Below, in pieces: positions 44,533 to 55,532 of a DNA stretch of 64,000 nucleotides (positions are counted from its first letter, which is position 1; each line of letters starts with the position of its first letter). The notes below the pieces were generated by a model. The model had not been told where the DNA came from. It worked only from the letters and a program-made list of their open reading frames with translations, and searched no databases. The position numbers and the translations under genes are program-made. This DNA is from Polaribacter filamentus (GTDB taxonomy: Bacteria; Bacteroidota; Bacteroidia; Flavobacteriales; Flavobacteriaceae), in assembly GCF_002943715.1 (NCBI RefSeq), contig NZ_MQUA01000013.1:1729001-1793000 (forward strand). Direction: 5' to 3'.

Positions 44533-46596
44533 TTATTCTGGATATTCCACTCTCAAATGATAGATATTGATCAACTTTTTCTTAATTACTTTTTTTATAA
44601 CTTTAATCTCTCTAAATGTAATATCTGAATTTAAAAACTGATTATCTGCCATCTGTTTGTCAATAATTTTATCTATTAAATTACTGATTGTTTGGGCTGT
44701 AGGTGTTTTTATACTTTTTGATGCTGCTTCTGCTGCATCGCACATCATTAAAATTGCGGTTTCTTTAGAAAAAGGAATAGGGCCTGGATATTGAAAATTT
44801 TTAATATTTACAATTGTATCTGGATTTAATTCTTGTTCCTTTTTATAAAAATAATACGTAGATGTTGTTCCATGATGTGTTCTTATAAAATCGATAATTC
44901 GATCTGGTAAATTGTACTTTTTAGCCAATTCAACCCCTTTTATAACGTGATCTGTAATTATCTTTGAACTGTCTCTTGGCGATAAATCATTATGAGGATT
45001 TACTCCTGTAGATTGATTTTCAATAAAATACATTGGATTTAACATTTTACCAACATCATGATACAATGCGCCCGTTCTAACTAACATTGAGTTTGCTCCT
45101 ATTTCGTTGGCTGCAGCTTCTGCCAAATTTGCAACCTGCATAGAATGTTGAAATGTTCCTGGTGCTTTTTCATTTAGGTCTCTTAATAACTTCGTGTTTG
45201 TGTTTGAAAGTTCTAAAAGCGTAACATCAGAAACCAATCCAAAAACTTTTTCATAAATATAAATTAATATAATTGACAAAAATGACAACAAGCCATTTGC
45301 TGCAAAAAGCATGAAATAATCCCAATTTATTTGCGATGCATTTCCTTCTTTTATAATAGAAAAAGCAAAATAAGTAATCATATAAATCAGGGTAATCTGT
45401 GCCACCGAAATAAACAAATTAGCTCTTTTATACAATTCTGAAACTGTTAGTATCGTAACAATACCAGCAATAATGTGTAAATAAATAAATTCAAAACTAT
45501 TTGGCACAATGTAACCTAAAAGCAATACCGTTAAAACGTGCGCAAATAATCCTAAGCGTGCATCAAAAAAGGCTTTTAAAATGATTGGCAGTATACTTAA
45601 TGGCACGATATATAAGTAGTCTGAATTGTATTTGATCACCAATGTTTGAATAAAAATCATGGCAAATACATTAAAGAATATAAAAGTTACTTTGTTATTG
45701 TTTTCAAATATTTCTATTCGATATTTATGAAGAAATAATAGTAACATCAACAAAGCTAACGAAACCAATATGGTGTATCCAAATACGATCCAATTATAAT
45801 TAGAATCTGACCAAACTTTAGAATCGAATTCGCTCTTTAAAGAATTAAGTATGGCTAATTTTCTCCCTTCTACGATATCTCCTTTTAAAATAATTAATTC
45901 TTCCGAAGTTACTTTTCCTTTTGTATAAGAAATATGACTGATGTCGTTTTCTATTATTTTATCAGTAAATTCCTTATCATAAGAAACATTGGGTTTTATA
46001 ATACTGGCTAAAAGATTTAGTATTTGTTTTTGCCCCAAAGAATAGGGCTCTTTCCCTAAATTAATGTTGATAATTGCTAAAACATTTTTAGAAGTTAGTA
46101 AGTTTTTAAACAACACATCTTGTACTTCATTGTCTTTTATGAGTGCAATTATTTCATCTTTTTTAGAAACCCTACTCTCACTGGCAACTTCTAAAAAACC
46201 AACACTGTAGACACCTAATATAACCTTTTCCCCTACTTTTTTTAATTCGCTAATTTCAGCTTTTGTAAAAAATTCGGATGGTTTAATAAAATCTATTCTA
46301 TTCTTAAAGGCTTTATTTACATCAGAAGGAACACTTATATCATATTGAAAATACTTTTTTGCATTCGTTTCAATATTCTTTTTTTCTATAACAATTTCTT
46401 CTGGTGTTTTTTGAATTGCAAAATCAAATGGAGCTTGTAAATTAGCATACTGCCAAGGTTTTCCCTTAGTAAAATCATATTTAAATTGCCCTCCTTTTGG
46501 GAACAAATACACAATAGCTACAGTTGTAAGTAAAAATAAAAACACCTTATAAATGAAGGTATTGTTTCTGTAAATTTTATTTATTATTTCACTCAT
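44533..46596 (-). CDS. pgpH: 7TM-HD family phosphohydrolase (PgpH-like)
   Basis: 687 residues. One N-terminal membrane segment, a large extracytoplasmic domain (7TMR-HDED type, about 50-265), seven membrane segments (about 270-455), then a cytoplasmic HD domain with QHSMQVANLAEAAANE and GALYHDVGKM, and a later HHGT. PgpH in Gram-positives breaks down cyclic di-AMP; the same activity is likely here. The gene lies just after the tRNA-Ser gene on the same strand. Confidence 0.9.
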   Translation of the reverse strand: MSEIINKIYRNNTFIYKVFLFLLTTVAIVYLFPKGGQFKYDFTKGKPWQYANLQAPFDFAIQKTPEEIVIEKKNIETNAKKYFQYDISVPSDVNKAFKNRIDFIKPSEFFTKAEISELKKVGEKVILGVYSVGFLEVASESRVSKKDEIIALIKDNEVQDVLFKNLLTSKNVLAIININLGKEPYSLGQKQILNLLASIIKPNVSYDKEFTDKIIENDISHISYTKGKVTSEELIILKGDIVEGRKLAILNSLKSEFDSKVWSDSNYNWIVFGYTILVSLALLMLLLFLHKYRIEIFENNNKVTFIFFNVFAMIFIQTLVIKYNSDYLYIVPLSILPIILKAFFDARLGLFAHVLTVLLLGYIVPNSFEFIYLHIIAGIVTILTVSELYKRANLFISVAQITLIYMITYFAFSIIKEGNASQINWDYFMLFAANGLLSFLSIILIYIYEKVFGLVSDVTLLELSNTNTKLLRDLNEKAPGTFQHSMQVANLAEAAANEIGANSMLVRTGALYHDVGKMLNPMYFIENQSTGVNPHNDLSPRDSSKIITDHVIKGVELAKKYNLPDRIIDFIRTHHGTTSTYYFYKKEQELNPDTIVNIKNFQYPGPIPFSKETAILMMCDAAEAASKSIKTPTAQTISNLIDKIIDKQMADNQFLNSDITFREIKVIKKVIKKKLINIYHLRVEYPE

Positions 46597-46745
46597 TGGT
46601 ATTTCTCTTATTATAACAAATTTACAGTAAAATTATGAAGCTTAAAATTACACATCTATTAAGATTTCATTTTGATATTAATTGGTTATTTTAGCCATAT
46701 GTTATTTGGATAAAAAATTTGGATAAAAAACACAAAGCATAACGT

Positions 46746-47921
46746 ATGAAAGATGTTGTAATAGTATCAGTAGCAAGAACACCTATAGGCAGTTTTATGG
46801 GAAGTTTATCTTCAATTCCTGCTCCAATTTTAGGAGCAACCGCCATAAAAGGAGCTTTAGCAAAAATTAATTTAAATGCTAATTTAGTAGATGAAGTTTT
46901 TATGGGAAATGTAGTTTCTGCCGGATTAGGACAAGCACCTGCTAGACAAGCTGCAATTCGTGCTGGCATTCCAAATACTGTACCTTGCACAACCGTTAAT
47001 AAAGTGTGTGCTTCTGGTATGAAAGCTATTATGCTAGCTGCGCAAGCAATTGCTTTGGGTGATGCTGATATTGTTGTTGCTGGTGGAATGGAAAACATGA
47101 GTTCAATTCCGCATTATCAACATGCTAGAAATGGTTCTAAATTTGGACCAATTGCTATGGAAGATGGTATGCAAAAAGATGGTTTAGTTGATGCGTATGA
47201 AAATGTTGCCATGGGTGTTTGTGCCGATGAATGCGCTACTAAATATGAGTTTTCTAGAGAAGATCAAGATGCATTTGCTATTCAATCCTACCAAAGATCT
47301 TCAAAAGCTTCGAGCGAAGGTAAATTTGCTGATGAAATTGTACCTGTTTCCATCCCTCAAAGAAGAGGTGAACCAATTATTTTTTCTGAAGACGAAGAAT
47401 TCAAAAATGTAATTATAGAAAAAATTCCTTCATTAAGAGCTGCATTTACAAAAGACGGAACCGTAACTGCTGCAAACGCATCAACTATAAATGACGGTGG
47501 AGCTGCTTTAATTTTAATGTCTGCTGATAAAGCCAAAGAATTAAATATTACTCCGATTGCAAAAATTTTAGGTTATGCCGATGCTGCTCACGAACCAAAA
47601 TGGTTTACGACGGCACCTTCAAAAGCACTGCCAAAAGCATTAGCAAAAGCAAATATTTCTTTAGATGCTGTAGACTATTTTGAATTTAATGAAGCTTTTT
47701 CAATTGTTGGTTTGGCGAACATGAAAATTTTAGGACTTACAGATAAAAACGTAAATGTAAATGGTGGTGCTGTTTCTTTAGGACATCCTTTAGGTGTTTC
47801 TGGAGCAAGAATTGTAATTACTTTAACCTCTGTTTTAAAACAAAACAATGCCAAAATTGGTGCTGCAACAATTTGTAATGGCGGTGGTGGTGCAAGTGCA
47901 CTAATTATAGAAAGAATTTAA
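46746..47921 (+). CDS. Acetyl-CoA C-acetyltransferase (thiolase)
   Basis: 391 residues, usual length. The acylated cysteine is in NKVCASGMKA (about residue 88), the GHPLGVSGAR motif brings the catalytic His, and the end has CNGGGGASALIIE with the second catalytic Cys. It joins or splits acetoacetyl-CoA. A TTG-started NlpC/P60 gene follows 10 bases downstream. Confidence 0.95.
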   Translation: MKDVVIVSVARTPIGSFMGSLSSIPAPILGATAIKGALAKINLNANLVDEVFMGNVVSAGLGQAPARQAAIRAGIPNTVPCTTVNKVCASGMKAIMLAAQAIALGDADIVVAGGMENMSSIPHYQHARNGSKFGPIAMEDGMQKDGLVDAYENVAMGVCADECATKYEFSREDQDAFAIQSYQRSSKASSEGKFADEIVPVSIPQRRGEPIIFSEDEEFKNVIIEKIPSLRAAFTKDGTVTAANASTINDGGAALILMSADKAKELNITPIAKILGYADAAHEPKWFTTAPSKALPKALAKANISLDAVDYFEFNEAFSIVGLANMKILGLTDKNVNVNGGAVSLGHPLGVSGARIVITLTSVLKQNNAKIGAATICNGGGGASALIIERI

Positions 47922-47931
47922 AAATATAAAT

Positions 47932-48702
47932 TTGATTTTCGGCATTTGTAACCTAAGTATTATCCCTGTAAGAGCGGAAGCTTCAGACATATCAGAAATG
48001 ACAAGTCAGATGCTGTTTGGCGATCATTTTACTGTACTTGAAAGAGGTAAATATTGGAGTAAAATTAGGTTGTTTTTTGATCAATATGAGGGCTATATTG
48101 ATAATAAACAATACGAAGAAATCTCTGAAGATTTGTTTCATCAACTATCAACAAAAGAAGCTATTTATTCTGGTGAAATAATCGATTTTATTACAAGTTC
48201 TACCAATGATTTAATTACGATTCCTTTAGGCGCAAGATTGCCTAATTTTAGCCAAAATGAGTTTGTGATAAACGCTAAAAAATATCAATATGATGGCGCC
48301 ATTTTTAGCGGAATATTGCCTAAAAACGAAATCATTCAAAAGGCATTTACCTATCTAAATACGCCTTTTTTATGGGGAGGAAAAACGCCTTTTGGAATTG
48401 ATTGTTCTGGTTTTACACAAATGGCTTACAAACTTTGTGGTCATAAGTTATTAAGAGACTCGAAACAACAGGCTAAACAGGGCGAGGTTTTGAGCTTTAT
48501 TGAAGAAAGTGAGCCTGGAGATTTGGCTTTTTTTGATAATGAAGAAGGAGAAATTATACATGTTGGTATTATTCTAAATGATTATCATATTATACATGCA
48601 CACGGAAAAGTTAGAATTGACACTTTAGATCATAGTGGAATTTTTAATGCCGATTTACAAAAGCACACACACAAACTTAGAGTCATTAAAAAACTGATAT
48701 AA
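47932..48702 (+). CDS. SH3-NlpC/P60 cell-wall peptidase
   Basis: 256 residues. A bacterial SH3 pair in the first 120 residues, then an NlpC/P60 domain with catalytic Cys158 in GIDCSGFTQMAYK and His in EIIHVGIIL, plus HAHG as the third-residue region. The start is a TTG (47932) right after the thiolase; no signal peptide is visible. Such enzymes cut peptide stems of peptidoglycan, usually gamma-D-Glu-diamino-acid bonds. Confidence 0.88.
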   Translation: MIFGICNLSIIPVRAEASDISEMTSQMLFGDHFTVLERGKYWSKIRLFFDQYEGYIDNKQYEEISEDLFHQLSTKEAIYSGEIIDFITSSTNDLITIPLGARLPNFSQNEFVINAKKYQYDGAIFSGILPKNEIIQKAFTYLNTPFLWGGKTPFGIDCSGFTQMAYKLCGHKLLRDSKQQAKQGEVLSFIEESEPGDLAFFDNEEGEIIHVGIILNDYHIIHAHGKVRIDTLDHSGIFNADLQKHTHKLRVIKKLI

Positions 48703-48736
48703 AAAAACCGAAACTTTAATAATTTCGGTTTTTTCA
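48702..48736. terminator. Bidirectional terminator
   Basis: AAAAAACCGAAA and TTTCGGTTTTTT flank a 9-base loop. The hairpin serves both convergent neighbours. Confidence 0.85.
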
Positions 48737-48754
48737 TATAGCTTAAGAGAATTC

Positions 48755-50002
48755 TTATTGTTCTCTCATTTTTTTATAAATTGGTCTTAAAACAGCTGCT
48801 TTCTCATTCATTCTTAAAATATCATAAATATTTAAAAGAGATTTTACAGTATCTAGAGATCTTTTAATTTCATCCGCTTTTTCTAAATGCGGTAGCGCTT
48901 TTCTGTATAAAGCTTTTTGCTGTAACTCTAGCTCATCATATTTTTTAATATTAGATAAGTTTTTATTCATCTCAACAACTATTTCTTGTTCTCCAGATAA
49001 AATTGCAACCGCTAAATTCATATGAGCATCCCCGTAATCTGGATCTAACTCAATAGCCTTTTTATAATACCCAATTGCATCTTCAGTTTTTTTCTCATTA
49101 GCGTTTACAACACCTAAATTAAAAAACAAAGTTGGGTTTGTTGGGTCTAACTTAATAGCCTCTTGCATTAATGAACCAAACTTATCCATTTCCTCTAATT
49201 GAATATACAATTGAGCTTCATTTAATAAAAGATTTAAATCTTTTGGATCTGCTTTTCTTGCTTCTTTAATTGCTACAATTGCTTCATCTGTTTTTCCTTG
49301 ATTAATTAAAATGTAACTAATATTTTTAACTATTTCACTTTGTTTAGATTCAGAAGTTTCTTGAATTGGATTAATATATTGACCAAACTTAACCATTGAA
49401 TCTCGATTCTGTTTAGAACCTAAACTTTCTACTTCTCCAGACTCTTTATTTGTTGCCAAATATTCTGTAGCTATTCCTGTATAGCCTACAGATTGCAATT
49501 CTTTATAATAACTTAAAGAAGCGTCATATTCTTTTGACAATGAAGCACTTACTGCTGCATTATATAAAAATGAAGTATCCGAAGGACTTAATTTATACGT
49601 TAAATAAAAATTCTCAGAAGCTTTTTTATAATCTTTGTCATCATTATAAAACGTTATTGCCAAATTAGATACATACTGAATTAAATCATTTAATTTTGGT
49701 TGTGCATCTTTAGTATATTTATCCTTACCAATTTCTTTTTCATAAGCAAACAATTTATTGTAAGCCTCCGCAGCCTTTTCTACATTAGATTTTCCATAAG
49801 CTTGCCCTTTTATAAAATAATATTCTGCTTTGTATTTAGAATCCATTGTTTCTTCGATACTTTCTAGCGGAAGTATCGCCTCTTTAGCTGTTTTAAAGTC
49901 ATCGTTTTTAAGTGCTTTTCCAGCAGCCTTTAGTTCGTCTTTTTGCGAAAATGCACTAAGGGTGATCAATCCGATAGAAAGCGCTAAAATTTGATTTTTC
50001 AT
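48755..50002 (-). CDS. Periplasmic TPR-repeat protein
   Basis: 415 residues with a signal peptide (MKNQILALSIGLITLSAFSQ). Tetratricopeptide repeats run through the protein, best seen in PTNPTLFFNLGVVNANEKKT and EDAIGYYKKAIELDPDYGDA. A scaffold role is likely, partner unknown. It lies 28 bases downstream of gyrA and may be co-transcribed. Confidence 0.85.
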   Translation of the reverse strand: MKNQILALSIGLITLSAFSQKDELKAAGKALKNDDFKTAKEAILPLESIEETMDSKYKAEYYFIKGQAYGKSNVEKAAEAYNKLFAYEKEIGKDKYTKDAQPKLNDLIQYVSNLAITFYNDDKDYKKASENFYLTYKLSPSDTSFLYNAAVSASLSKEYDASLSYYKELQSVGYTGIATEYLATNKESGEVESLGSKQNRDSMVKFGQYINPIQETSESKQSEIVKNISYILINQGKTDEAIVAIKEARKADPKDLNLLLNEAQLYIQLEEMDKFGSLMQEAIKLDPTNPTLFFNLGVVNANEKKTEDAIGYYKKAIELDPDYGDAHMNLAVAILSGEQEIVVEMNKNLSNIKKYDELELQQKALYRKALPHLEKADEIKRSLDTVKSLLNIYDILRMNEKAAVLRPIYKKMREQ

Positions 50003-50030
50003 TTTTATGAGTGTTTAATTTGATTTATTG

Positions 50031-52550
50031 TTATTCTTGATTTTCATTTGTATCATTTTCAATTTCCGTGCCACTTTCATTTTCATCATCAGCATCTTCG
50101 TTTTCAACTTCCTCTTCATGCACAACTTTCGCTACTGCTGCTATGCGATCATCGGCTTTAATTTTAATTAAACGAACACCTTGCGTTGCACGACCCATTA
50201 CACGTAAATCTTCTACAGCCATTCTAATCGTAAGACCAGATCTATTGATAATCATTAAATCGTTAGAATTATCTACGTTTTTAATAGCTACTAAATTACC
50301 TGTTTTTTCAGAAATATTTAAAGTCTTCACTCCTTTACCTCCTCTATTGGTAACTCTGTAATCTTCTACACTAGAACGTTTTCCATACCCTTTTTCCGAA
50401 ACTACAAGAATATCGCTGTTCATATCATCTACAGCAACCATACCAATAACTTCATCTTTATCGTGTTGTAAAGTTATACCTCTAACACCGGACGCAGTTC
50501 TTCCCATTGGTCTGGTTTTGGCTTCTTCAAAACGAATAGATTTACCAGATTTTAAAGCCAACATTACTTGGCTTTTTCCATTTGTTAATTTTGCCTCTAA
50601 TAACTCATCACCTTCTTTAATCGTGATTGCGTTAATTCCGTTTAATCTTGGACGAGAATATTGTTCCAAAGAAGTCTTTTTAACTTGACCTTTTTTAGTT
50701 GCCATTATTATATAATGACTATTAATGTACTCTTCGTCTTTTAAATCTTCTGTAACTAAAAAGGCTTTTACGCTGTCATCTTGTTCAATATTGATCAAAT
50801 TTTGCATCGCTCTACCTTTGGTGTTTTTACCACCTTCTGGAATTTCATAAACGCGCATCCAAAATACTTTTCCTTTTTGGGTAAAGAACAACATATATTG
50901 ATGGTTTGTACCTACAAATAGATGTTCTAAGAAATCTTCATTCCTTGTAGTTGCTCCTTTTTGACCTCTTCCTCCTCTATTTTGAACTTTATATTCATCA
51001 AGATTTGTACGTTTTAAATAACCTGCATTAGAAATAGTAACGACTACTTTTGTATCAGGAATCATGTCTTCGATTCGCATATCACCACCTGCATATTCTA
51101 TTACAGATCTACGATCATCACCATATTTATCTTTAATGTGCAATAATTCGTCTTTTATAATTTGATAACGTCTTGGTTCGTTTATCAAAATATCTTTTAA
51201 GTCAGCAATTGTTAACATAATTTCGTCAAATTCTGCTCTTAATTTATCTTGTTCTAAACCAGTTAACTGACGCAAACGCATTTCTACAATTGCTTTTGCT
51301 TGAATATCTGTTAACTCAAAACGTGTAATTAAACTTTCTTTTGCTTCATCAGCATTCGTAGAAGCTCTAATAATTCTTATTACTTCATCAATATTATCTG
51401 ATGCAATAATTAGCCCTTCTAAAATATGCGCTCTAGCTTCTGCTTTCTTTAATTCGAATTCTGTTCTACGAACAACAACTTCATGTCTATGTTCAACAAA
51501 ATAATGAATTAACTCCTTTAAGTTTAATTGTTCTGGTCTACCTTTTACCAAAGCAATATTATTTACACTAAAAGAGGTTTGTAATTGCGTGTATTTATAT
51601 AATTTATTTAAAATGATATTAGGTATTGCATCACGTTTTAAGATATAAACAATACGCATACCATTTCTATCAGACTCATCCCTAATATTTGCAATTCCTT
51701 CTAATTTCTTATCATTAACAAGTTCAGCAGTTTTTTTAATCATTTCTGCTTTGTTTACTTGATAAGGGATTTCTGTAACAATAATGCATTCACGCCCTTT
51801 TACCTCTTCGATAATCGCTTTGGCACGCATTACAATTCGTCCACGACCCGTATGAAAAGCTTCTCTTACGCCATCATAACCATAAATAGTTCCTCCCGTA
51901 GGAAAATCTGGTGCAGTAATATGTTGCATTAACTCATCAATCTCAATATCTCTATTGTCAATATAAGCAATAGTACCATTTATAACTTCTGTTAAGTTAT
52001 GAGGCGCCATATTAGTTGCCATCCCTACAGCAATACCAGAAGCCCCGTTTACTAATAAATTAGGAATTCTTGTTGGTAAAACAGTTGGTTCTTGTAGAGT
52101 ATCATCAAAATTTAAACGGTGATCTACGGTGTCTTTATCAATATCAGCTAACATATCTTCTGATATTTTCTGCATTCTAACCTCTGTATAACGCATAGCT
52201 GCAGGAGAATCGCCATCAACAGAACCAAAGTTACCTTGGCCATCAACCATCATATAACGCACACTCCAAGGTTGTGCCATTCTTACCATAGAATCGTACA
52301 CAGAAGTATCTCCATGTGGGTGAAATTTACCTAAAACTTCCCCAACAATTCTTGCTGATTTTTTATACGATCCAGTTGCTTTAATCCCTAATTCATGCAT
52401 TCCAAATAAAACTCTTCTATGAACTGGTTTTAAACCATCTCTTACATCTGGTAATGCTCTTGAAACAATCACTGACATTGAATAGTCAATGTATGCAGCT
52501 TTCATTTGATCTTCAATGTTAATAGGAATTAACTTTTCTCCCTCTGCCAT
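50031..52550 (-). CDS. gyrA: DNA gyrase subunit A
   Basis: 839 residues. The winged-helix part has [30 protein letters not shown] and the catalytic tyrosine in [10 protein letters not shown]. The C-terminal beta-pinwheel carries the GyrA box [10 protein letters not shown]. The tail is acidic ([16 protein letters not shown]). It nicks and passes DNA with GyrB to introduce negative supercoils. Confidence 0.98.
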   Translation of the reverse strand: MAEGEKLIPINIEDQMKAAYIDYSMSVIVSRALPDVRDGLKPVHRRVLFGMHELGIKATGSYKKSARIVGEVLGKFHPHGDTSVYDSMVRMAQPWSVRYMMVDGQGNFGSVDGDSPAAMRYTEVRMQKISEDMLADIDKDTVDHRLNFDDTLQEPTVLPTRIPNLLVNGASGIAVGMATNMAPHNLTEVINGTIAYIDNRDIEIDELMQHITAPDFPTGGTIYGYDGVREAFHTGRGRIVMRAKAIIEEVKGRECIIVTEIPYQVNKAEMIKKTAELVNDKKLEGIANIRDESDRNGMRIVYILKRDAIPNIILNKLYKYTQLQTSFSVNNIALVKGRPEQLNLKELIHYFVEHRHEVVVRRTEFELKKAEARAHILEGLIIASDNIDEVIRIIRASTNADEAKESLITRFELTDIQAKAIVEMRLRQLTGLEQDKLRAEFDEIMLTIADLKDILINEPRRYQIIKDELLHIKDKYGDDRRSVIEYAGGDMRIEDMIPDTKVVVTISNAGYLKRTNLDEYKVQNRGGRGQKGATTRNEDFLEHLFVGTNHQYMLFFTQKGKVFWMRVYEIPEGGKNTKGRAMQNLINIEQDDSVKAFLVTEDLKDEEYINSHYIIMATKKGQVKKTSLEQYSRPRLNGINAITIKEGDELLEAKLTNGKSQVMLALKSGKSIRFEEAKTRPMGRTASGVRGITLQHDKDEVIGMVAVDDMNSDILVVSEKGYGKRSSVEDYRVTNRGGKGVKTLNISEKTGNLVAIKNVDNSNDLMIINRSGLTIRMAVEDLRVMGRATQGVRLIKIKADDRIAAVAKVVHEEEVENEDADDENESGTEIENDTNENQE

Positions 52551-52813
52551 ATATATTTTATTAATATTTGTTCAAATTTTTAAAACAGGGCAAGATACTA
52601 CTTCTTATGATATTTTCAAAGGTTTTAAGCACTCTAATTAGTGAGAGTTATCAACATTTTTTAATGATTTTTAACATCAATTTATTTGCTTGATTTCCAA
52701 GAGTTTTCTATCTTGTTAAAAATAGTCAAACTGTCAGTATTTTATGTATTGGCATATTTTTTGTAATTATTCAAAAAAAAAAGGACTAAATTTACATCAA
52801 TATAGAAAGAAAT

Positions 52814-55381
52814 ATGGACGATAATTTTTCACCAAAGGTTAGAGATGTAATCACTTTTAGTAAAGAAGAGGCATTAAGATTAGGCCACGAATTTATTGGA
52901 ACTGAGCATCTAATATTAGGTTTAATTAGAAAAGGAGAAGGAAAAGCAATAGAAATTTTAACAGCATTTGATGTTGATTTAAACCTATTACGCAAGCGAT
53001 TAGAACAATTAAATCCTTCCAATCCTTCATTTATAGACGCTACAGATAAACCTAGCTTGAGTTTAACAAGACAAGCAGAGAAAGCTTTAAAAACAACATT
53101 TTTAGAAGCTAAATTGTATCAAAGCGAATCGATAAATACGGCGCATTTATTACTGTGTATTTTAAGAAATGAAAACGACCCAACTACAAAGTTGATTCAA
53201 AAATACCATGTAAATTATGATGAGGCAAAAGCTTTATATAAACAGCTACATGTAGATAATACTGAAGCCGATTTACCTTCTAATCCAATTGCGGAGACGC
53301 CTTCGGATGATGAGGACTATGCATCAGAAAAATCAAATCCTTTTGACCAATCTCAAAAAGGGAAAAATTTAAAAAAATCTAAAACGCCAGTTTTAGATAA
53401 TTTTGGTAGAGATTTAACTGATTTAGCAGAAAAAGGCAAATTAGATCCTGTTGTTGGACGACAAAAAGAAATTGAGCGTGTTTCTCAAATTTTAAGTCGT
53501 AGAAAGAAAAACAATCCAATGTTAATTGGAGAGCCTGGTGTTGGTAAATCTGCTATTGCAGAAGGTTTAGCATTGCGAATTGTTGAACGTAAAGTTTCAA
53601 GAATTTTATTTGATAAACGCATTGTTTCTCTCGATTTAGCGAGTTTAGTTGCGGGTACAAAATATCGTGGACAGTTTGAAGAACGCATGAAAGCGTTAAT
53701 GAATGAGCTTGAAAAAAATGATGACATCATTTTATTTATTGATGAAATTCATACTATCGTTGGTGCAGGTGGTGCAACGGGCTCTTTAGATGCTTCTAAC
53801 ATGTTAAAACCAGCTTTGGCAAGAGGTGAAATACAATGTATTGGTGCAACTACGTTGGATGAATTTAGAACAAATATAGAAAAAGACGGTGCATTAGAAC
53901 GTCGTTTTCAAAAGGTTCTTGTAGACCCAACAACGGTAGAGGAAACAATACAAATTTTACAAAATATTAAGAGCAAATATGAAGAACATCATCATGTAAA
54001 TTATACAGATGATGCCATAGAAGCTTGTGTGAAATTAACGAACAGGTATATGACAGATCGTTATTTGCCAGACAAAGCTATTGATGCTTTAGATGAGGCT
54101 GGATCTAGAATTCACATCACAAATATTGTGGTTCCTAAACAAGTTTTAGAATTAGAATCTCAACTAGAAATTATTAGAGATAAGAAAACGAAAGCCGTAA
54201 ATGGTCAGAAATATGAAGAAGCTGCCAAATTACGTGATGATGAAAAAAACATTGAAGCTGCGCTAAATTCGGCCCAAAAACAATGGGAAGATGACTCTAA
54301 ATTAAATAGAGAAATTGTTACAGAAGACAATGTTGCAGAAGTAGTTTCTATGATGACAGGTATTCCTGTAAATAGAGTTGCAGAAGCAGAAACGCATAGA
54401 TTGCACGAACTTCCATCCCTGATAAAAGGAAAAATAGTTGGGCAAGATGAAGCAGTAACGAAAGTTGTAAAAGCAATTCAAAGAAATAGAGTTGGTTTAA
54501 AAGACCCAAACAAACCAATTGGTTCATTTATTTTCTTAGGACAAACCGGCGTTGGAAAAACACAATTGGCGAAGGTTTTAGCACGTGAATTATTTGATTC
54601 TGATGATTCTTTAATTAGAATTGACATGAGTGAATACATGGAAAAATTTGCTATTTCACGTTTAATTGGTGCACCTCCAGGATATGTTGGTTATGAAGAA
54701 GGAGGCCAATTAACGGAAAAAGTTAGAAGAAAACCATATTCAGTCATTTTGTTAGATGAAATTGAAAAAGCGCATCCAGATGTATTTAATATGTTACTTC
54801 AAATTTTAGATGACGGACATATTACGGATAGTCTTGGTCGTAAAATCGATTTTAGAAACACCATAATTATTATGACCTCTAATATTGGCTCTCGTCAATT
54901 AAAAGATTTTGGCGGCGGAGTTGGTTTTGGAACTGAATCTAAAACAGCGCAAGCAGACGCGAACGCAAAATCTGTAATTGAAGGTGCTTTAAAAAAATCT
55001 TTTGCGCCAGAATTCTTGAACAGAATTGATGACGTAATTGTCTTTAACGCATTAGAAAGAGAAGACATACATTCTATAATTGATATTGAGTTAGGTAAAT
55101 TACTAAGTAGAATCTTTGATTTAGGGTATACTTTAGAGTTAAGTGATAAAGCTAAAGATTACATTGCAGACAAAGGTTTTGATAAAAAGTATGGAGCAAG
55201 ACCGCTTAAAAGAGCAATTCAGAAATACATTGAAGATGCTTTAGCAGAAGAAATTGTAAACTCGAAACTTTCTGAAGGAGACACCATTTCAATGGATTTA
55301 GATGAAGAAAAAAACGAGCTCACCATCAACATTAAAAAAGGTAAAAAGAAAGCTGAAACGAGAACAGAGACAAAATCTTAA
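52814..55381 (+). CDS. clpC: ClpC-type AAA+ unfoldase
   Basis: 855 residues. Two N-terminal Clp repeats (about 1-145), first AAA+ with GEPGVGKS and [11 protein letters not shown], a central UVR-like coiled coil ([19 protein letters not shown]), second AAA+ with GQTGVGKT and [13 protein letters not shown], and a D2-small domain. It feeds unfolded proteins to ClpP. It is transcribed divergently from gyrA across a 263-base spacer. Confidence 0.96.
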   Translation: MDDNFSPKVRDVITFSKEEALRLGHEFIGTEHLILGLIRKGEGKAIEILTAFDVDLNLLRKRLEQLNPSNPSFIDATDKPSLSLTRQAEKALKTTFLEAKLYQSESINTAHLLLCILRNENDPTTKLIQKYHVNYDEAKALYKQLHVDNTEADLPSNPIAETPSDDEDYASEKSNPFDQSQKGKNLKKSKTPVLDNFGRDLTDLAEKGKLDPVVGRQKEIERVSQILSRRKKNNPMLIGEPGVGKSAIAEGLALRIVERKVSRILFDKRIVSLDLASLVAGTKYRGQFEERMKALMNELEKNDDIILFIDEIHTIVGAGGATGSLDASNMLKPALARGEIQCIGATTLDEFRTNIEKDGALERRFQKVLVDPTTVEETIQILQNIKSKYEEHHHVNYTDDAIEACVKLTNRYMTDRYLPDKAIDALDEAGSRIHITNIVVPKQVLELESQLEIIRDKKTKAVNGQKYEEAAKLRDDEKNIEAALNSAQKQWEDDSKLNREIVTEDNVAEVVSMMTGIPVNRVAEAETHRLHELPSLIKGKIVGQDEAVTKVVKAIQRNRVGLKDPNKPIGSFIFLGQTGVGKTQLAKVLARELFDSDDSLIRIDMSEYMEKFAISRLIGAPPGYVGYEEGGQLTEKVRRKPYSVILLDEIEKAHPDVFNMLLQILDDGHITDSLGRKIDFRNTIIIMTSNIGSRQLKDFGGGVGFGTESKTAQADANAKSVIEGALKKSFAPEFLNRIDDVIVFNALEREDIHSIIDIELGKLLSRIFDLGYTLELSDKAKDYIADKGFDKKYGARPLKRAIQKYIEDALAEEIVNSKLSEGDTISMDLDEEKNELTINIKKGKKKAETRTETKS

Positions 55382-55390
55382 AGTAATACA

Positions 55391-55418
55391 ATCCCAAACG
55401 AAAGTTTGGGATTTTTTT
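55391..55418 (+). terminator. Terminator of clpC
   Basis: ATCCCAAAC-GAAA-GTTTGGGAT followed by TTTTTT, with a stable GNRA tetraloop. Confidence 0.92.
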
Positions 55419-55532
55419 GCATCAAAAAAAAAGGTTTTTTACCTATTGCCTTTTTACCTAAAAATTATAACTTCGCTAACGACTGATATAAGTCATAACA
55501 CCGTAATCATATCAGTATTAAGTCAGTAAACC

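Noticed and set aside
46691..47098. 135-codon antisense frame over the thiolase gene
   Set aside because: Shadow of a strongly coding gene; no independent features.
52250..52350. Thr-Ser in the quinolone-resistance region of GyrA ([10 protein letters not shown])
   Set aside because: Thr at the Ser83 position is natural in several bacterial groups and is no evidence of acquired resistance.
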